Part shown: in pieces, positions 36,098 through 47,724 of the stretch | How the letters are laid out: every line of letters starts with the position of its first letter | How positions within the stretch are numbered: position 1 is the first letter of the stretch | NCBI GenBank assembly: GCA_015680905.1 | Contig: CM027381.1 | Location: forward strand, 12,873,501 to 12,937,500 | DNA length: 64,000 nucleotides | Origin: Coptis chinensis | Lineage: Eukaryota; Streptophyta; Magnoliopsida; Ranunculales; Ranunculaceae | Direction: 5' to 3' | The notes under the pieces: model-generated | What the model saw: only the letters and a program-made list of their open reading frames with translations | What the model was told of the DNA's origin: nothing | The model's database searches: none | Position numbers and translations under genes: made by a program

Positions 36098-36987
36098 TGA
36101 TAAGAGCCCAAAACTGTAGTTTTAACCTCTTAATAATATTACATGCAGATCAATTATGTTTATAATAAATAAGAGTTAGTACTATTTACGTACTTTTATG
36201 TATTTAAGGTCTTGGAGTCAATAATGTGAAGAAATATGGCACTTTTGTAAAAGAAAAGAGCAAAGGTTGGTTGCTAATAAGTTTTATGGTTAAAACCCAA
36301 GTTTTAAGGAGAAAAAACCTTTTGAATATTCATTTCCTTCCTTTTTAAACCATCACCTAATCCCCGCAACACCTAATAAAAACCTCTAGCTCAATTATGA
36401 ATAGGTTGGTGTGATAGTAAGTGGCAGATATGTTTGATCGACCTCGGCTCCCTTGTATATCATTGAGATTGTGAGGAAAAATGTGCCAACTGCACACTAG
36501 AGTGAGCGAAACTAGAGTGGAAAAACTAGAGTATTTTTTTCTTGACATATTTGTGAGGACATACTTAATGACGCTATTCCAAAGTTTCAGAAATGGATAT
36601 GTTATTGCATTTTATAGCATAGTTCATTATATATATGTTTATCCGTAGATGATTAATTATTATGCACGTATTAGCTTAGGTTTCGAATGGATTATTCTTT
36701 ATTAATTGCTAGTGAGATGTATACATATCTGAGAATAAATAAGGAAACATTAATTTTATTTCTTAGTTGTTGTAGTATAAATAAACTTTATAAGTATCTT
36801 CTCTGTAAAACTCTCACGAGGCTATAAATCGTCCACTAGGAAATTCCTAGTGGTTTAAGGCCTTATTGCATATGGTCAATGCAATCGTACTCAGTGAAAC
36901 GAGATTAGTTAGAACTCCATTTTTGGTCACTTATTTTAATTTCTCATCTTTACTTGAGGACAAGCAAAATGCTGTTTGGGGGTGGTT
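36098..36987 (+). mobile_element. Truncated family C unit joined to the C element through a shared LTR
   Basis: 36098-36317 is the first ~220 bp of a family C LTR (TGATAAGAGCCC...). At the microhomology CCTTTT (36318-36323) it jumps into the 3' internal region of the same family (compare 61965-62627). It then runs through the stem-loop (36949-36967) and polypurine tract (36971-36987) into the LTR at 36988. That LTR is therefore both the 3' LTR of this remnant and the 5' LTR of the next element. Confidence 0.8.
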
Positions 36988-38337
36988 TGATAAGAGCCCA
37001 AAACTGTAGTTTTAACCTCTTAATAATATTGAATGTAGACCAATTATGTTTATAATAAATAAGAGTTAGTACTGTTTACGTACTTTTGTGTATTTAAGGT
37101 CTTAGAGTTAATTATGTGAAGAAATATGGCACTTTTGTAAGAGAAAGGAGCAAAGGTCAATTGCTAAGAAGCTCTCTACGGTTAAAGCCCAAGTTTAAAG
37201 GAGAAAAAGCCTTTTTAAAGCCTAGTCAAAGCTGAAAAGTCAAAGTCAACGCGGGCAGAAATAGAGCATAAAAGTCAACAGAACTTCCGCAGGCCGTATC
37301 GTTGGACTCAGACCTCAGAATAGGGCCTATTATATGTCAAAATGACTGGCTTGGAAAGAACTTTCCAATGATCTAGGTCAATCAGAGGAGTAAAAAGTGG
37401 ACGAAAAGGCTGTTATAGTAATTTCCAACAGAGAAACCCTTTTTGGACTTAAGTAATTAGGTTTTAAGCTTGATTTAGTGGCCCAAAATATAGCTCCAAA
37501 GCCCATGCACGAAATTGTAAACCTAGCCCTCTCCTATATAAAGAGGACTAAGACAAAACTCTAAACATCTCTTACCTATTCTATTTAGTTTAACCTAGTT
37601 TATGTTTTATTAGCCTAGCCACCATTAATACAATTCAAGTTATTTTTAATCAAGTAGTACTTTAAATATGCCTTATTCTTCTTATGATTTATTCCATGAT
37701 AGTTTAATGAACCATAGCTAAGCCTTCATTAGAGGGGTTTGATTAAAGCTTTAATGAAGACTTGATGTGTTAGTAAAGAATAGTTGTATTTAAGAGCTTC
37801 AAGTCTAGGGTTTTCTATTTAGCAATAAGTAAAATAAACCTAAACTAGAGGGTAGTTCATTCACCATGAGAATGGGTTTCAACTTCCTCTCATACTAATT
37901 ATTAGTTGGCTAGAGATACCATGAATAATTAGGGATAAAAAGACCTAACCTTTATGTTGAATCTTGTGTGAAAACATAAAGATTAGGGTTACAACAAACT
38001 CTATACTAGCATGTTAGGGATTAATCAAGGTGGATTTCAAATCTCCCTAATTCTTTCTTCATGTTCACATCTTATTATTTAATTGTCATAGTTTAATTTA
38101 GAATATATTCAATATTAGTTTTCACCATATTAGAATCATTACTTTCATACTGTTTGATTGTTAATCACTAGTGGAATTAGTATTTTCTAATCAACTAAGA
38201 GTGGAACAAATTCTTACTCTAGTTTTATTACATGATAATTAAGAGTAGAACTTTGATATCAAAAGATGCAAATTATAGTTTACTTCTTCCTAGAATAGTT
38301 AGCTAAGGTAGGTAAAAAGGTAATTTAGTTTTTATCA
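36988..38337 (+). repeat. 5' LTR of element C
   Basis: 1350 bp, TGATAAGAGCCC...TTTATCA. A TATA box TATATAAAG lies at 37535-37543. It is related to, but clearly diverged from, the LTRs of B and D. Confidence 0.9.
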
Positions 38338-38339
38338 AA

Positions 38340-38352
38340 TGGCGCCGCTGCC
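38340..38352 (+). promoter_or_regulatory. Primer binding site of element C
   Basis: TGGCGCCGCTGCC, two bases after the LTR, identical to that of element A over 13 bases. tRNA-Asp type. Confidence 0.85.
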
Positions 38353-38964
38353 ATCTTAGTTGTTTTTATAATTTAATTCTCCTAGTATTTTTTTTCATTC
38401 TACAAATAGCCCAATTCGCCCACCCACCCTATTGTTTGAAAGTGTTGTATTCTGACTGTGTTTTTTGTTTCTTGAAAATTGGATTTTTCTCATGGAAGTC
38501 TATTAGAATTTTTCGTAGTTGTACTCGGAGCGCGCCTTATTTACACTATACCTGAGCGTGCACGCGCCCTTCTTTCCAGTATGCTTATTTCGTGTTTCTT
38601 TCTAATTTTCAGGCCCTGCCCATTAAAAAACCAAGCAAAAGTCTGTTTCTAAATAAAATTCACAAAGCGTGCCCGCGCCCTTGTTGCTTTATAATTGAGC
38701 GCCCGCACACCTCTAAAGAAAGCCCGATATACACAGGTTAGTTACATAACATCTTTTCATTGAAAATAATTGTTGATTCAGTGTTCCAAGCTTCCACAGG
38801 ACACTGAGGTTCGTATTAAAGACATTATTCATAAGTGTAGCAAGAAGGCACTTAAGTTCTCCTTCTTTCACTCCTCGTCTCTTCTGTCAGAGTAGTTTAA
38901 TTCTAGTATATCAGGTTGTTATTTAAATGCTGTCGTGTTTCTTTCATATTAGACTTAGCCTTGC
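38353..38964 (+). other. Leader of element C
   Basis: Non-coding. 38525-38715 has several GC-rich units of the form GAGCGYG-CCCGCGCCC (near 38527, 38554, 38668 and 38697), matching the GC-rich patch in the D leader. The 170-190-bp repeats of B1 and D are not evident here. Confidence 0.55.
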
Positions 38965-40558
38965 ATGAGATTAAGGTCTAGTAAGAGCAAACCATCTAAC
39001 GTTATCTATCGTAAACGTCAATGTACACGCCTATCTAGAATATCACACACTACATCTGCATCAATGGCTGAAGAAGCAGAGACTCTTCTCTCTGATTTTT
39101 ACAAAGCCTTAAATGATGGCCCTAAGTCATGCATTGTTCTTGCAAACCTAGCAAGGGATTTTGGAATTCACCTGAATATTTTTAATTTGTTACCTATTTT
39201 TCATGGTTTAGACCACGAGAAGCCTTATCAACATATGCATAGGATAGAACAAGTTCTCACTATATTCCATCATCCTAACGTAGCATCTGAACAAATTAAA
39301 CTAAGGATGTTTCCTTTCACCCTAGCCGATAAGGCGGTGTCTTGGTTAACTGCCCAAATGCCTAATTCCGTGGACTCATGGGCCAAACTTGTTAAGTTGT
39401 TCATTAAATAATTTTACCCACCACTGAAGACAGATGAAATGATTCAAAAGATTCACTTTTTCCACCAGAACTCTCATGAATCCTTGTCAGAGGCCTGGAA
39501 CCGGTACACTGATCTTCTTATAGAGTGTCCACATCATAAACTTGCGAAAGACACGCTTGTTCGTGCCTTTTTCAAGGGGCTTTCACATCATCATAAAGAG
39601 GTTCTTGATATAATGAATGGGAGTAGTTTCCTTAGTAAAGGAGTCTTAGAGGCTTATTGGTTTTTAGAAGATCAATCCAAGTGTAATAATAACTAGGGGT
39701 AACGACATCCCCCTCTCCGCTACTTCTTCTTCTTCCACAACTAAGGCTACAAGTATGTTTGAGGTTAAATCTAATCCTGAGCTTAGAACTTTAATCGAAT
39801 CCCTCACAAAAAAGGTAGAAGACATTTCTGTTCAACATAAGCCTACTCCTGTCATGAACATCAATTCTCTTCTACGTAATTTTTGTTTTAGTCTTGAGCA
39901 TACCGACTCCTATTATCCTCACATCTATGAACAACCACCCACACAGCCGGACAATGTTTGCTCAATAAATAGCCTTCCTAATGCACCTTGGAGACAAAAC
40001 CCCAACTTCAGTTGGCAAAATAATCAACCAGTTACACCTCTGAGGTTTAATAATCAAAATGTTAGGCCAACAAACAACTATAACCCAGCTCCATAAAAAC
40101 AAGTATAAGGACTAGGTAATTATAATAATTATAATAATAATAATAATAGAGGTATCGTCCCGGTTAATCATAACTATCACAACCTACCCGTTAATAATCA
40201 ATATGAGATAGTTCATGTCACACCACCTGTGGCCACTACACCATCACAACCAGATCGTTTTGATGCCTACATGCAAGCTCAACAACAGATTTTACAATCC
40301 ATTCAACAATCCATACAACAGTTAACCTTAGATAAAGCCCAACCAAAAGGTGTGTTTCCATGTCAAGCTATGCCTAATCCTAAAATGCTAAGCACAACCT
40401 TTGAAGTAACCGGTAATACTAGTAACATAAATTTAAACTTAGGTGAGTTAAATGCCATCACCACTCTTTGTTCTAGCAGAGTGGTTGATAACTCCATCAC
40501 TATGCCCGTTGATACACCACCAGTGGTCATTACCAATGAAAAATTACTAGATACCTGA
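38965..40558 (+). pseudogene. gag: gag of element C
   Basis: 38965-39411 contains the capsid core (FHGLDHEKPYQHMHRIEQ, LRMFPFTLADKAVSWL, NSVDSWAKLV). After a stop at 39409 it continues at 39439-39696 (HQNSHESLSEAWNRYTDLL, LAKDTLVRAFFKGLSHHHKE). 39755-40096 holds the nucleocapsid-like part, in which the knuckle CX2CX4HX4C of element D has degenerated to NFCFSLEHTDSYY (first and last Cys lost). 40229-40558 carries a Gln-rich helix (QQQILQSIQQSIQQL), GVFPCQAMPNPK and an LRSG-like TLCSSRVVD. A TAA/AAT microsatellite (40116-40148) lies between. Two in-frame stops and frame changes. Confidence 0.87.
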
Positions 40559-41540
40559 AATAGAAACTGAAGATCCAACCCCTGTAGAGGTACTAGTTAA
40601 ACCACAAACCAAGAAAAAAGCAACCAAAGTTAAAAATCCTATTGACCCATATGCTAAATATAGAGAGAAACCACAGTTTCTCCAGAGACTAGCCATGTTA
40701 AACAAGGATACAAATTTTGATGAGATTAGGGAAGTTTTTAAAAATCTAACGATAAACCTACCTTTTCTTGTCGCTATTAAAAAATTACCACAACATGCTA
40801 AGTTTCTAAAAGAGTTGTGCACTACTAGGCGGAAAACAAACATTCCAAAAGATGTCTTTTTAACTAAATAGTTTCCTACTCTATCTGAACATAATGGAAT
40901 CGTTAAGTACACGGACCTTGGTCGTCCTACTGTACAATGCACCTTAGGGGATACCTACACGACAACTGCTCTATTAGACCTATGGGCGAGTGTTAACTTA
41001 CTCCCTTATTATTTATATAAACAAATAGGTCTACAAGAGACGCAACCAACTAAAATGACGGTGCAATTAGCTGACCATTCTATTAAGTATCCTAAGGGTG
41101 TTGTTGAAAACGTGCTTGTTAAAGTTCAAGATTTTTACTACCCAGCAGGCTTCGTTATCCTCGACATTGAAGTCGTTAACGGCTCTATTCCTATCATCTT
41201 AGGGCATTCCTTCTTGGCAACCGCCAACGTGCATATAAACTACCGCAATGGTTCGATGTCCATGTCCTTTGAACACCTTTCTATTGAGGTGAATGTTTTC
41301 AAAATTATGTCTATCGATGGAGAAGTTAACATGATTGAGTGCTTAGCTCAAGATTATTTCAACAACACGTTTCCTGAGAATCAGATGCACCAATTCCTTT
41401 CCTTTGGAAGTTCCAACTTTGACGATGACTCCCTGGACATAGATGAAATCGAGGAAGATTTCCTTCGACTCTTTTGCAACTCTTCTTTGCCACCTTGCAA
41501 GTCCCCCCTATCAACATCCATTCATCCCTCGACGCCATGA
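40557..41540 (+). pseudogene. Aspartic protease of element C
   Basis: Follows gag with the linker DPTPVEVLVK, then NLPFLVAIKKLPQHAKFLKE (the pre-protease helix common to Athila/Tat). The active site reads ALLDLWASVNLLP (DLG changed to DLW), and the C-terminal block is IPIILGHSFLATAN. An in-frame stop lies at 40868. The DLW change should abolish catalysis. After the protease an acidic tail (DEIEEDFLRLF) runs to 41540. No RT follows. The region was compared directly with D (47671-48706), which has DLGA but a frameshift next to it. Confidence 0.8.
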
Positions 41541-42480
41541 CGGAAGAAGAATTTTTCAACCTCTATCCCACTGATTCTTCTAACCCACTTTATTGAGGAA
41601 TGTCTTGTATATCTGAAGGCTTCTGATAATCTAGAATGGAGAACACTAGTTGAGCTCCATTCACCCACCTCACATCCTAGTGTCACTCATTCATCTTCCA
41701 TCACCAATATTCCCTACCTTCCACCTTTTCAAAGGAACCTTGATTTTACACTTGACCCTCTTGCTTCTTCTGTGCTTCATGATTATTTAAACCCTCCTGA
41801 TACGGAAATAATACCTATGGACAAGCCACCCAACCTTTTCATTTTCAGATATGTGATTATACCAACCCACGTCACCAATAAGTTTTGTGCTAAACCCACA
41901 TTCTCATTTTTCCATTCTTTACTTCTAAATCTTATCCATATTCCACATATCTTCCATAACCATCCATTTTCTCATGATCATTCACTTGGCCACCCTTTCG
42001 TTGGAGGAAAAAGAAGAAATTGCGTGTTAGGTTAGGCTCTAGATCCATTAGTATTCACTCTCATTCTGCTATGCCACGTCATAGGAAATCTTGGTGCCTA
42101 ATTCTGTTTGGGTTTGTAGTCCATGTTAATTATTTATGGATAGACCTGCAACTCTTTAGATTGTTGATATATGGTAAACTGCATGTTAATACATGTTTTA
42201 GATAAAGTTTCGAGTATTTGACTATAAAGGCTCATTTTCTTTTTCGGTGTACTCCATTCCAATCTTATATTATGGGAGTGAACAATTAAGGTAATTGGAC
42301 CCTCTCTTTGGAGTGTGTTGCTGTAAGTACCAGATCCTAAGTCCAAACCCAACGTAATTAACATTTTCCACTCTTGCATGTTTTCTCATTTTTGAGTCGT
42401 GTTTCTCTATGGAGTGAATTACGTCCTTATTGCTTTATTGCTTTATTTTATATTAAACCTTATTCATAAAAAGTAAAAAA
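41541..42480 (+). other. Post-protease region of element C
   Basis: Degenerate coding-like tail similar to D and B1 up to about 42195 (HRKSWCLILFGFVVHVNY near 42080-42145). From 42196 to 42480 the sequence has no counterpart in D or B1 and is unassigned. Confidence 0.5.
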
Positions 42481-43799
42481 TGGGTTATTTAGGGATTGGT
42501 CCTACTTATTTAGGGGTATTTAAGGATTGATCCTAAAATTATCAATTATTAGGCTTTAGTCCTACTTTTATCGATTGACTTTGAGTCGTCTCAGTTGACC
42601 GTGGTCAACCCATTTTATAATAATATAATTTTTGTTTTTTATGAAAATGGACAAACTACCCTTTAGCATGCTTGACACGCTACATTATATTGAATTGTTG
42701 GAACACCACGTGTTGAACTGTGAGGTAATCAATCTCACATACAATGGAAAGAACTCGACTCGCTGTCCTGTCTGTCTCGGCCTCTGCCAGTGAGGGGGTA
42801 GGGTGGTGATGCACCACTCCCATTTTTCCAAAGTAAGATTCTAAAAGCAAATGGCTTCAGCAACATATTTCATTGCTAAGGGAGCCAGACACGAGTCTTG
42901 GCAGGAATGTGGTAGCCGGTGATTTTTGTGGGCTGAATGGATTCATGTGGGATCATGAATGGTCTAGCTGGATGCATTCAGAATGTTTCGCGAACGATAA
43001 AGCGTAAGTAATTGAGGTGAGGTAGATCTGACTCGGTGACCATGCGGTTTCGACCCACTACTGAGTCAAGCTCATTTTGGATATTGAGGAGGACTTGTGG
43101 ATGCTTGATCACTTTGCCATGGCCCATTCATTTGTCACTGAAGATGTGTCTGTAGCAGCTGCTATCATCTCCTTTGCATACATAACAACCAATGAAAATA
43201 ATGTTGAACCTGTATATAGCGTTGAAAGCCCTGCCCTCATCTTTTTCTTTACTATCTGAAATATGTCTGCATTCTTTCCTAACCATCTCTCTCCATTCCA
43301 AATTAGGGTAGAGTTGGAGGTGTAGAAGTGAGAGAGTCTGATCAGCGATCAGACCTCTAATCGGCTATAGTCGGTGAAGCTGGGGATAAAGCAAGTAATG
43401 AGTACTCATCTCCATCTTCCAACATTTCCTCTCCTACCAAAGGCACTTACTCCGGGTATATGAGTTCTAGGTAAATCAATCGGGGAGCTTCTCTTTTATG
43501 GCTTCTTCTGGCGGATGTTTCAAGGGAAAGAGATCCAGATGCGGGACTCCTTTCAATCGGACTCAATTAAAGATTTTTGACACGTGTCCATTGTTTGATC
43601 ATTTCATTGACTCTCTAAGGGTAGTTTGGCCATTTTGATAAAAAATGAAAAATATATTATTATAAAATGATTTGACCATGGTCAACTGAGATGACTCAAG
43701 GTCAATCGATAGAAGTAGGACTAAAGCCTAATAATCCATAATTTTAGGATCAATCCCTAAATACCCCTAAATAAGTAGAACCAATCCCTAAATAACCCA
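42481..43799 (+). mobile_element. TIR DNA element carrying host gene fragments (Pack-MULE-like)
   Basis: Inverted terminal repeats of about 183 bp, 42481-42663 and 43617-43799, start TGGGTTATTTAGGGATTGG and are about 88% identical by eye. The 950-bp interior is not transposase. Its minus strand encodes a cytochrome P450 fragment (42880-43172). Long TIRs plus a captured gene suggest a Mutator-like Pack element, but I could not find a clean 9-bp target duplication (flanks are A-rich), so superfamily assignment is tentative. It lies within element C, and the P450 fragment is antisense to C. Confidence 0.75.
42880..43172 (-). pseudogene. Captured cytochrome P450 exon fragment, CYP703-like
   Basis: Minus-strand reading of about 97 codons from the I-helix to beyond the K-helix. 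It opens with MIAAATDTSSVTNEWAMA (oxygen-binding AxTDTS), then after a one-base frameshift VIKHPQVLLNIQNELDSVVG, MVTESDLPHLNYLR, and VRETF-stop-MHPA, where the Arg of the ExxR motif has become a stop. It ends HESIQPTKITGYHIPAKTRV. The combination 'TDTSxVTNEWAMAxVIKHP' and 'HESI..T.I.GY.IPAKTRV' is what I recall for CYP703, the pollen-wall fatty acid hydroxylase. The P450 call is firm; the subfamily is moderate. Sequence upstream on that strand (43180-43600) may be intron or a second captured fragment. Confidence 0.8.
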
Positions 43800-43860
43800 A
43801 AATATTTAAATCTGATAAACATTAGTCTAGTAAGTCTTAGGAATCTGACTTTAAAATACC

Positions 43861-45056
43861 TGATAAGAGCCTAAAATTCTAGTTTTAACCCCTTTAACAA
43901 TATTGCTTTAGACCAATTATGTGATTAATAAGTAAGAGTTAGTATTGTTATCGTGCTTTTGTGTATTTCAGGTTTCGGAGTCGAATATGTGCAGAAATGC
44001 GCCCTTTTTGCGAGATAAAAGAGCAAGGGTTGGTTGCTAAGAAGTTCTGTGATTAAAGGCCAATATTCAAGGAGAAAAAACATTTTAAAATCCCGGTCAA
44101 AGCTGAAAAGTCAAAGTCAACGCGGGCAGAAACAACGCATAAAAGTCAGCAGAACTTCTGAAGGCCGTATTTTTGGACTCAGACCTCGGAATTGGGCCTA
44201 CCTTATGTCAAAACGACTGGATCGAAAAGATTTTTCCAATGGTCCTAGCCTTGACCCAATCATAGGACCAGAAGTGGGCAAAAAGTCCATGGAAGTCAAA
44301 TCCAGTTGGAAAGGCCTCTATGGACTGAAGAAATTGGATTTTGGGCTCGATTTTCTGGCCCCAAAACATGGCTCCTCAGCCCATGCACGAAAAAGTGGAT
44401 CTGATCTCCTCCATTTGTATAGAGAAGACTTAAATCTTAAGGATAGTTAGATCTAGATTAGAAAATTAGGTTAGACTCCATTAATTAGTTAGAATAGCTT
44501 GTTTTAGATCTAGTTTTTATCTTAAATTAATTAGTGTTAGAACAAAGTAGATTATTATTTAGAATCACTATTAGTTTTATAATAAAGTATTAGTTTTCAT
44601 TTCAATTTAGTTATTGATTAAATTCTTATTTAGTTTTAGTTGTTTTAAATTCATAAATTAGATTGTTTTCATTTTAATTCTTAGACTATTGTTAAAATTA
44701 GATTTATAAAGTTTAAATTAGTTATTAAATTATGACTTGTTATTATTGTTCTTGTGTTGGGAATGATAGTATAATGATATTAGGCTGAACCTCCATTAGA
44801 GGAGGTTAAGAAAGCCATGTGAGGATGATTGCATGTTAGAATAGTAGTTATTTAGAATAGAAATTTCACATCTCATTACTCTCACCATTGTTCCTTGTGT
44901 TTGTTTAATTGAATTTGTTTAAGTCTTGAGAGTTAAGAGTGGAACAATTTCGTACTCTATATATTGCATGAAAATATATATGTGAGAGTAGGAAATAAAA
45001 ATTGATATCGTAAGAATTAGGTTAGAGTAATCTAGTCGTGATTTTATGGGTTATCA
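43861..45056 (+). repeat. 5' LTR of element D
   Basis: 1196 bp, TGATAAGAGCCT...GGTTATCA. It is followed by AA and the degenerate primer site TAGCCGCTGCC (45059-45069), which has lost two bases relative to C. Confidence 0.92.
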
Positions 45057-45069
45057 AATAGCCGCTGCC

Positions 45070-46351
45070 ATCTTAATCTCGTTCAAGACAAGAATTCAAT
45101 TGCTTGAATTCAACGGGCAATCCCCCATTCTCTACCCACCCACCCTTTTAATTTTTCATTCTTATTTTTTGAATTTTCGGAACTGTTCACTGTTTTAGGC
45201 ATAGGGACTTCGGATTCATAGAGGAAAACACTACAGTACAAGGTATTTGTAAATTTTTAAAAATTCTGAAAATTTACAGGCATAATCCTTAAGATGTTAT
45301 TGATTTACTATATTTTGTCAGATTTTTCCTAGTTGGTTTAACTAGTGAACTAATACAATCTTTACAATGCTGTATTTCAGTTTTCAAACCGTAAGTTCTT
45401 GAAAAACAGACAAGTAAGGTTACTTAGGCAGTTCCAAAAATTCTTAATTTTTTACAGGAGTATCTATCCTGAGTCAGAAGTTTGCAGTAAAAATTTGACT
45501 AGTTTTGTATTTGTTTTGACCTCCAAACTAATGGAGTGTTTCCAGTGTGTTTCTACAGTTTTGCAAATACTTAATATCTGGAACAACAGCCGGTAAGGAG
45601 GGTTTGTAGAACTCCAATTGCTCTAAAGTTTTTACAGGAATAGCCATGATCTGTCAGGAGTCCCCCGTAAAATTTTGGAGATTTTTGTCTCTGTTTTGAT
45701 TGGTTAACCTTTCAGTTGTTTGTATTGTGTCCGAAAACTATTTCACAAACTTTGAAAGGCAGTAGAAGGACTTTCATAGCTCCGACTGATCTGAAATTTT
45801 ACTGGATACTTGATAGATGTCTTAGTAAACTATTGTAAAAATTTCAAATTTTTTGAAGGAGCCCCGCGCTCAACAGCCTGGACATTGTGTCAAGCACGAG
45901 CACAACCCGCGTCCCTAGGTAGCCTATTTCCAAGCGCGCCCCGCGCTCAACCACCTGGAACTTGAGTTAGATAGGAGTACAACCCACACCCACCCAAGGC
46001 TAATTTCGAGTGAGACCCGTGCCTAAGTGCCTGTTCCTCGAGCAAGGTCGGAGGGCACCCCCGCGCCCTACCCAGGCTAAAAGTGAGCGTGACCCGCACC
46101 CTCTTGTGTACCAGCCTGATTTTTCACAAGTCAGTCCAAATTTTCATTTCTTCAAGTTATTCAGTGTTTCTAACATCATACAAACACTGAGATCATGTAT
46201 ACAAGACGCTATTCAAACGCGTAGCAAGGAGGCATTTAGGTACTCTTTCTTCCACTCCTCGCCTCTTCTGTCAGAGGAGTTTTAATTCTAGTATAATCAG
46301 GCTTGTTTTTCGTAGACATAAATACCACACGCCTATCTATGATTTTTATAA
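45070..46351 (+). repeat. Leader of element D with tandem repeats
   Basis: About 45390-45860 holds roughly two and a half degenerate units of 170-190 bp, each with a TTTTTACAGGAGTATC-like core, a CTGAGTCAGGAGT-like block and a run ending TGTTTTGA. 45865-46110 is a GC-rich series of CCCGCGC(C/T)C units spaced about 60-75 bp. No ORF. The same plan occurs in B1. Confidence 0.6.
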
Positions 46352-47724
46352 ATGGCTAAAGAACAAGAGACTCCTCTCTATGATTTTTATAAAGCCCTAA
46401 ACGATGGCCCTAAGCTGTGCATCGTTCTTGCAGACCTAGTGGGGGATTTTCGAATTCCCTCTAATATATTTAACTTGTTACCAGTTTTTCATGGTTTAGA
46501 CCACAAGAAGCCTTACCAGCATATGCATAGGATATACCAAGTTCTCACTACATTCCATCATCTTAGCGTAAGTCCGGATCAAGTTAAACTTAGGGTGTTT
46601 CCATTCACCCTAGCCGACAAGGCAGCGTCTTGGTAAACTGCCCAAACGCCAAACTCTGTGGACTCATGGGCTAATCTTGTTCAATTGTTCATGGAACAAT
46701 TTTACCCACCACTAAAGATAGATGAAATGCTTCAAAAGATTCATTTCTTCCACCAGAATCCTTATGAATCCTTTTTAGAGGCCTGGAATCGTTTCACTGA
46801 TCTTCTCATTGAATGCCCGTATCATAATCTTGCGAAGGACACGCTTGTTCGTGCCTTCTTCAAAAGGCTGTTACATCATCATAAGGAGGTTCTAGATATC
46901 ATGACTAGGGGTTGTTTTCTTAGTAAAGGAGCCTTGGAGGCTTATACATTCTTAGAATATCAATCTAAGAGGAACAACAATTGGGGAGGTAACGACTCTT
47001 CCCGCTCCACTCCTTTTTCTTTTGAGGTTAAACTTGATTCCGAGCTAAAAACTCTTATCGATGCCCTCACTAAAAAGGTAGATGCCATCTCTATTCAACC
47101 ACAACCCACTCTAGTCATGAAGATTAACTCCACTCGTTGTAATGTCTGTTTTAGTCTTGAGCATTCCGACTTCTATTGTTCTCTTGTCTATGCACAACCA
47201 CCATCACAACCATCACACTTTAACCAGTTAACTCAACATCAAGGACAAGGAAACTTAGGTGACCAGAATAGAGGTTTAGTGCCCATGACCCACAACTATC
47301 AACATCATGACATGAACGCTCAACAAGCTTTAATTCCAAATCCGACCATCTACGGATTAAAGTAGTAGTGACCTTGTTGGAGAAACAAAATCAAATTATG
47401 CAACAAAACTCCAACTTGATGAAAGATCAGCATGATCAAAACTCTAATATGATGAAACAAATGATGCAAATGATGCAATCTTTGTGCCAAAATGTTATTG
47501 ACATGTCTCCTAACCAAAATAATAACCAAACAAAGCGGTGTTTCGTGTCAAGCGATTGTCTAATCCTAAGTCAACAAACACCGCTTTTGAAATAAAAAGT
47601 ATTCAGTGTAATGGTAATATAACCCCAGGGGACCTACATGTAGTCACTACCCTTCGTTCAGGGAGAGTAGTTGATAACAAAGTGGCTATGCCTAAAGACC
47701 ACCCGCAAACAGAAACTGAAAAAT
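46352..47724 (+). pseudogene. gag: gag of element D
   Basis: Starts MAKEQETPLYDFYKAL at 46352. The capsid core (FHGLDHKKPYQHMHRIY, LRVFPFTLADKAASW) is followed by a stop at 46634 and continues at 46658-47365. That frame includes LIECPYHNLAKDTLV and an intact zinc knuckle CNVCFSLEHSDFYC (CX2CX4HX4C). After a stop at 47363 a Met/Gln-rich segment (47368-47595) and the GDLHVVTTLRSGRVVDN block (47628-47690) complete it. This is the best preserved gag of the family, with few breaks. Confidence 0.9.

Noticed and set aside
43077..43259. A 60-codon plus-strand ORF
   Set aside because: It is antisense to the P450 fragment, which explains its composition.
42472..43808. Clean 9-bp target duplication for the P450-carrying element
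   Set aside because: The flanks (AGTAAAAAA left, AAATATTTA right) do not match convincingly; A-rich bias would give false matches, so the superfamily is left open.
44034..44450. ORF of 138 codons, with similar ones at 24226-24501, 32326-32601 and 51288-51506
   Set aside because: They recur because they lie at the same place in related LTRs. Reading frames are not conserved between copies, so they are treated as chance frames in LTR U3.
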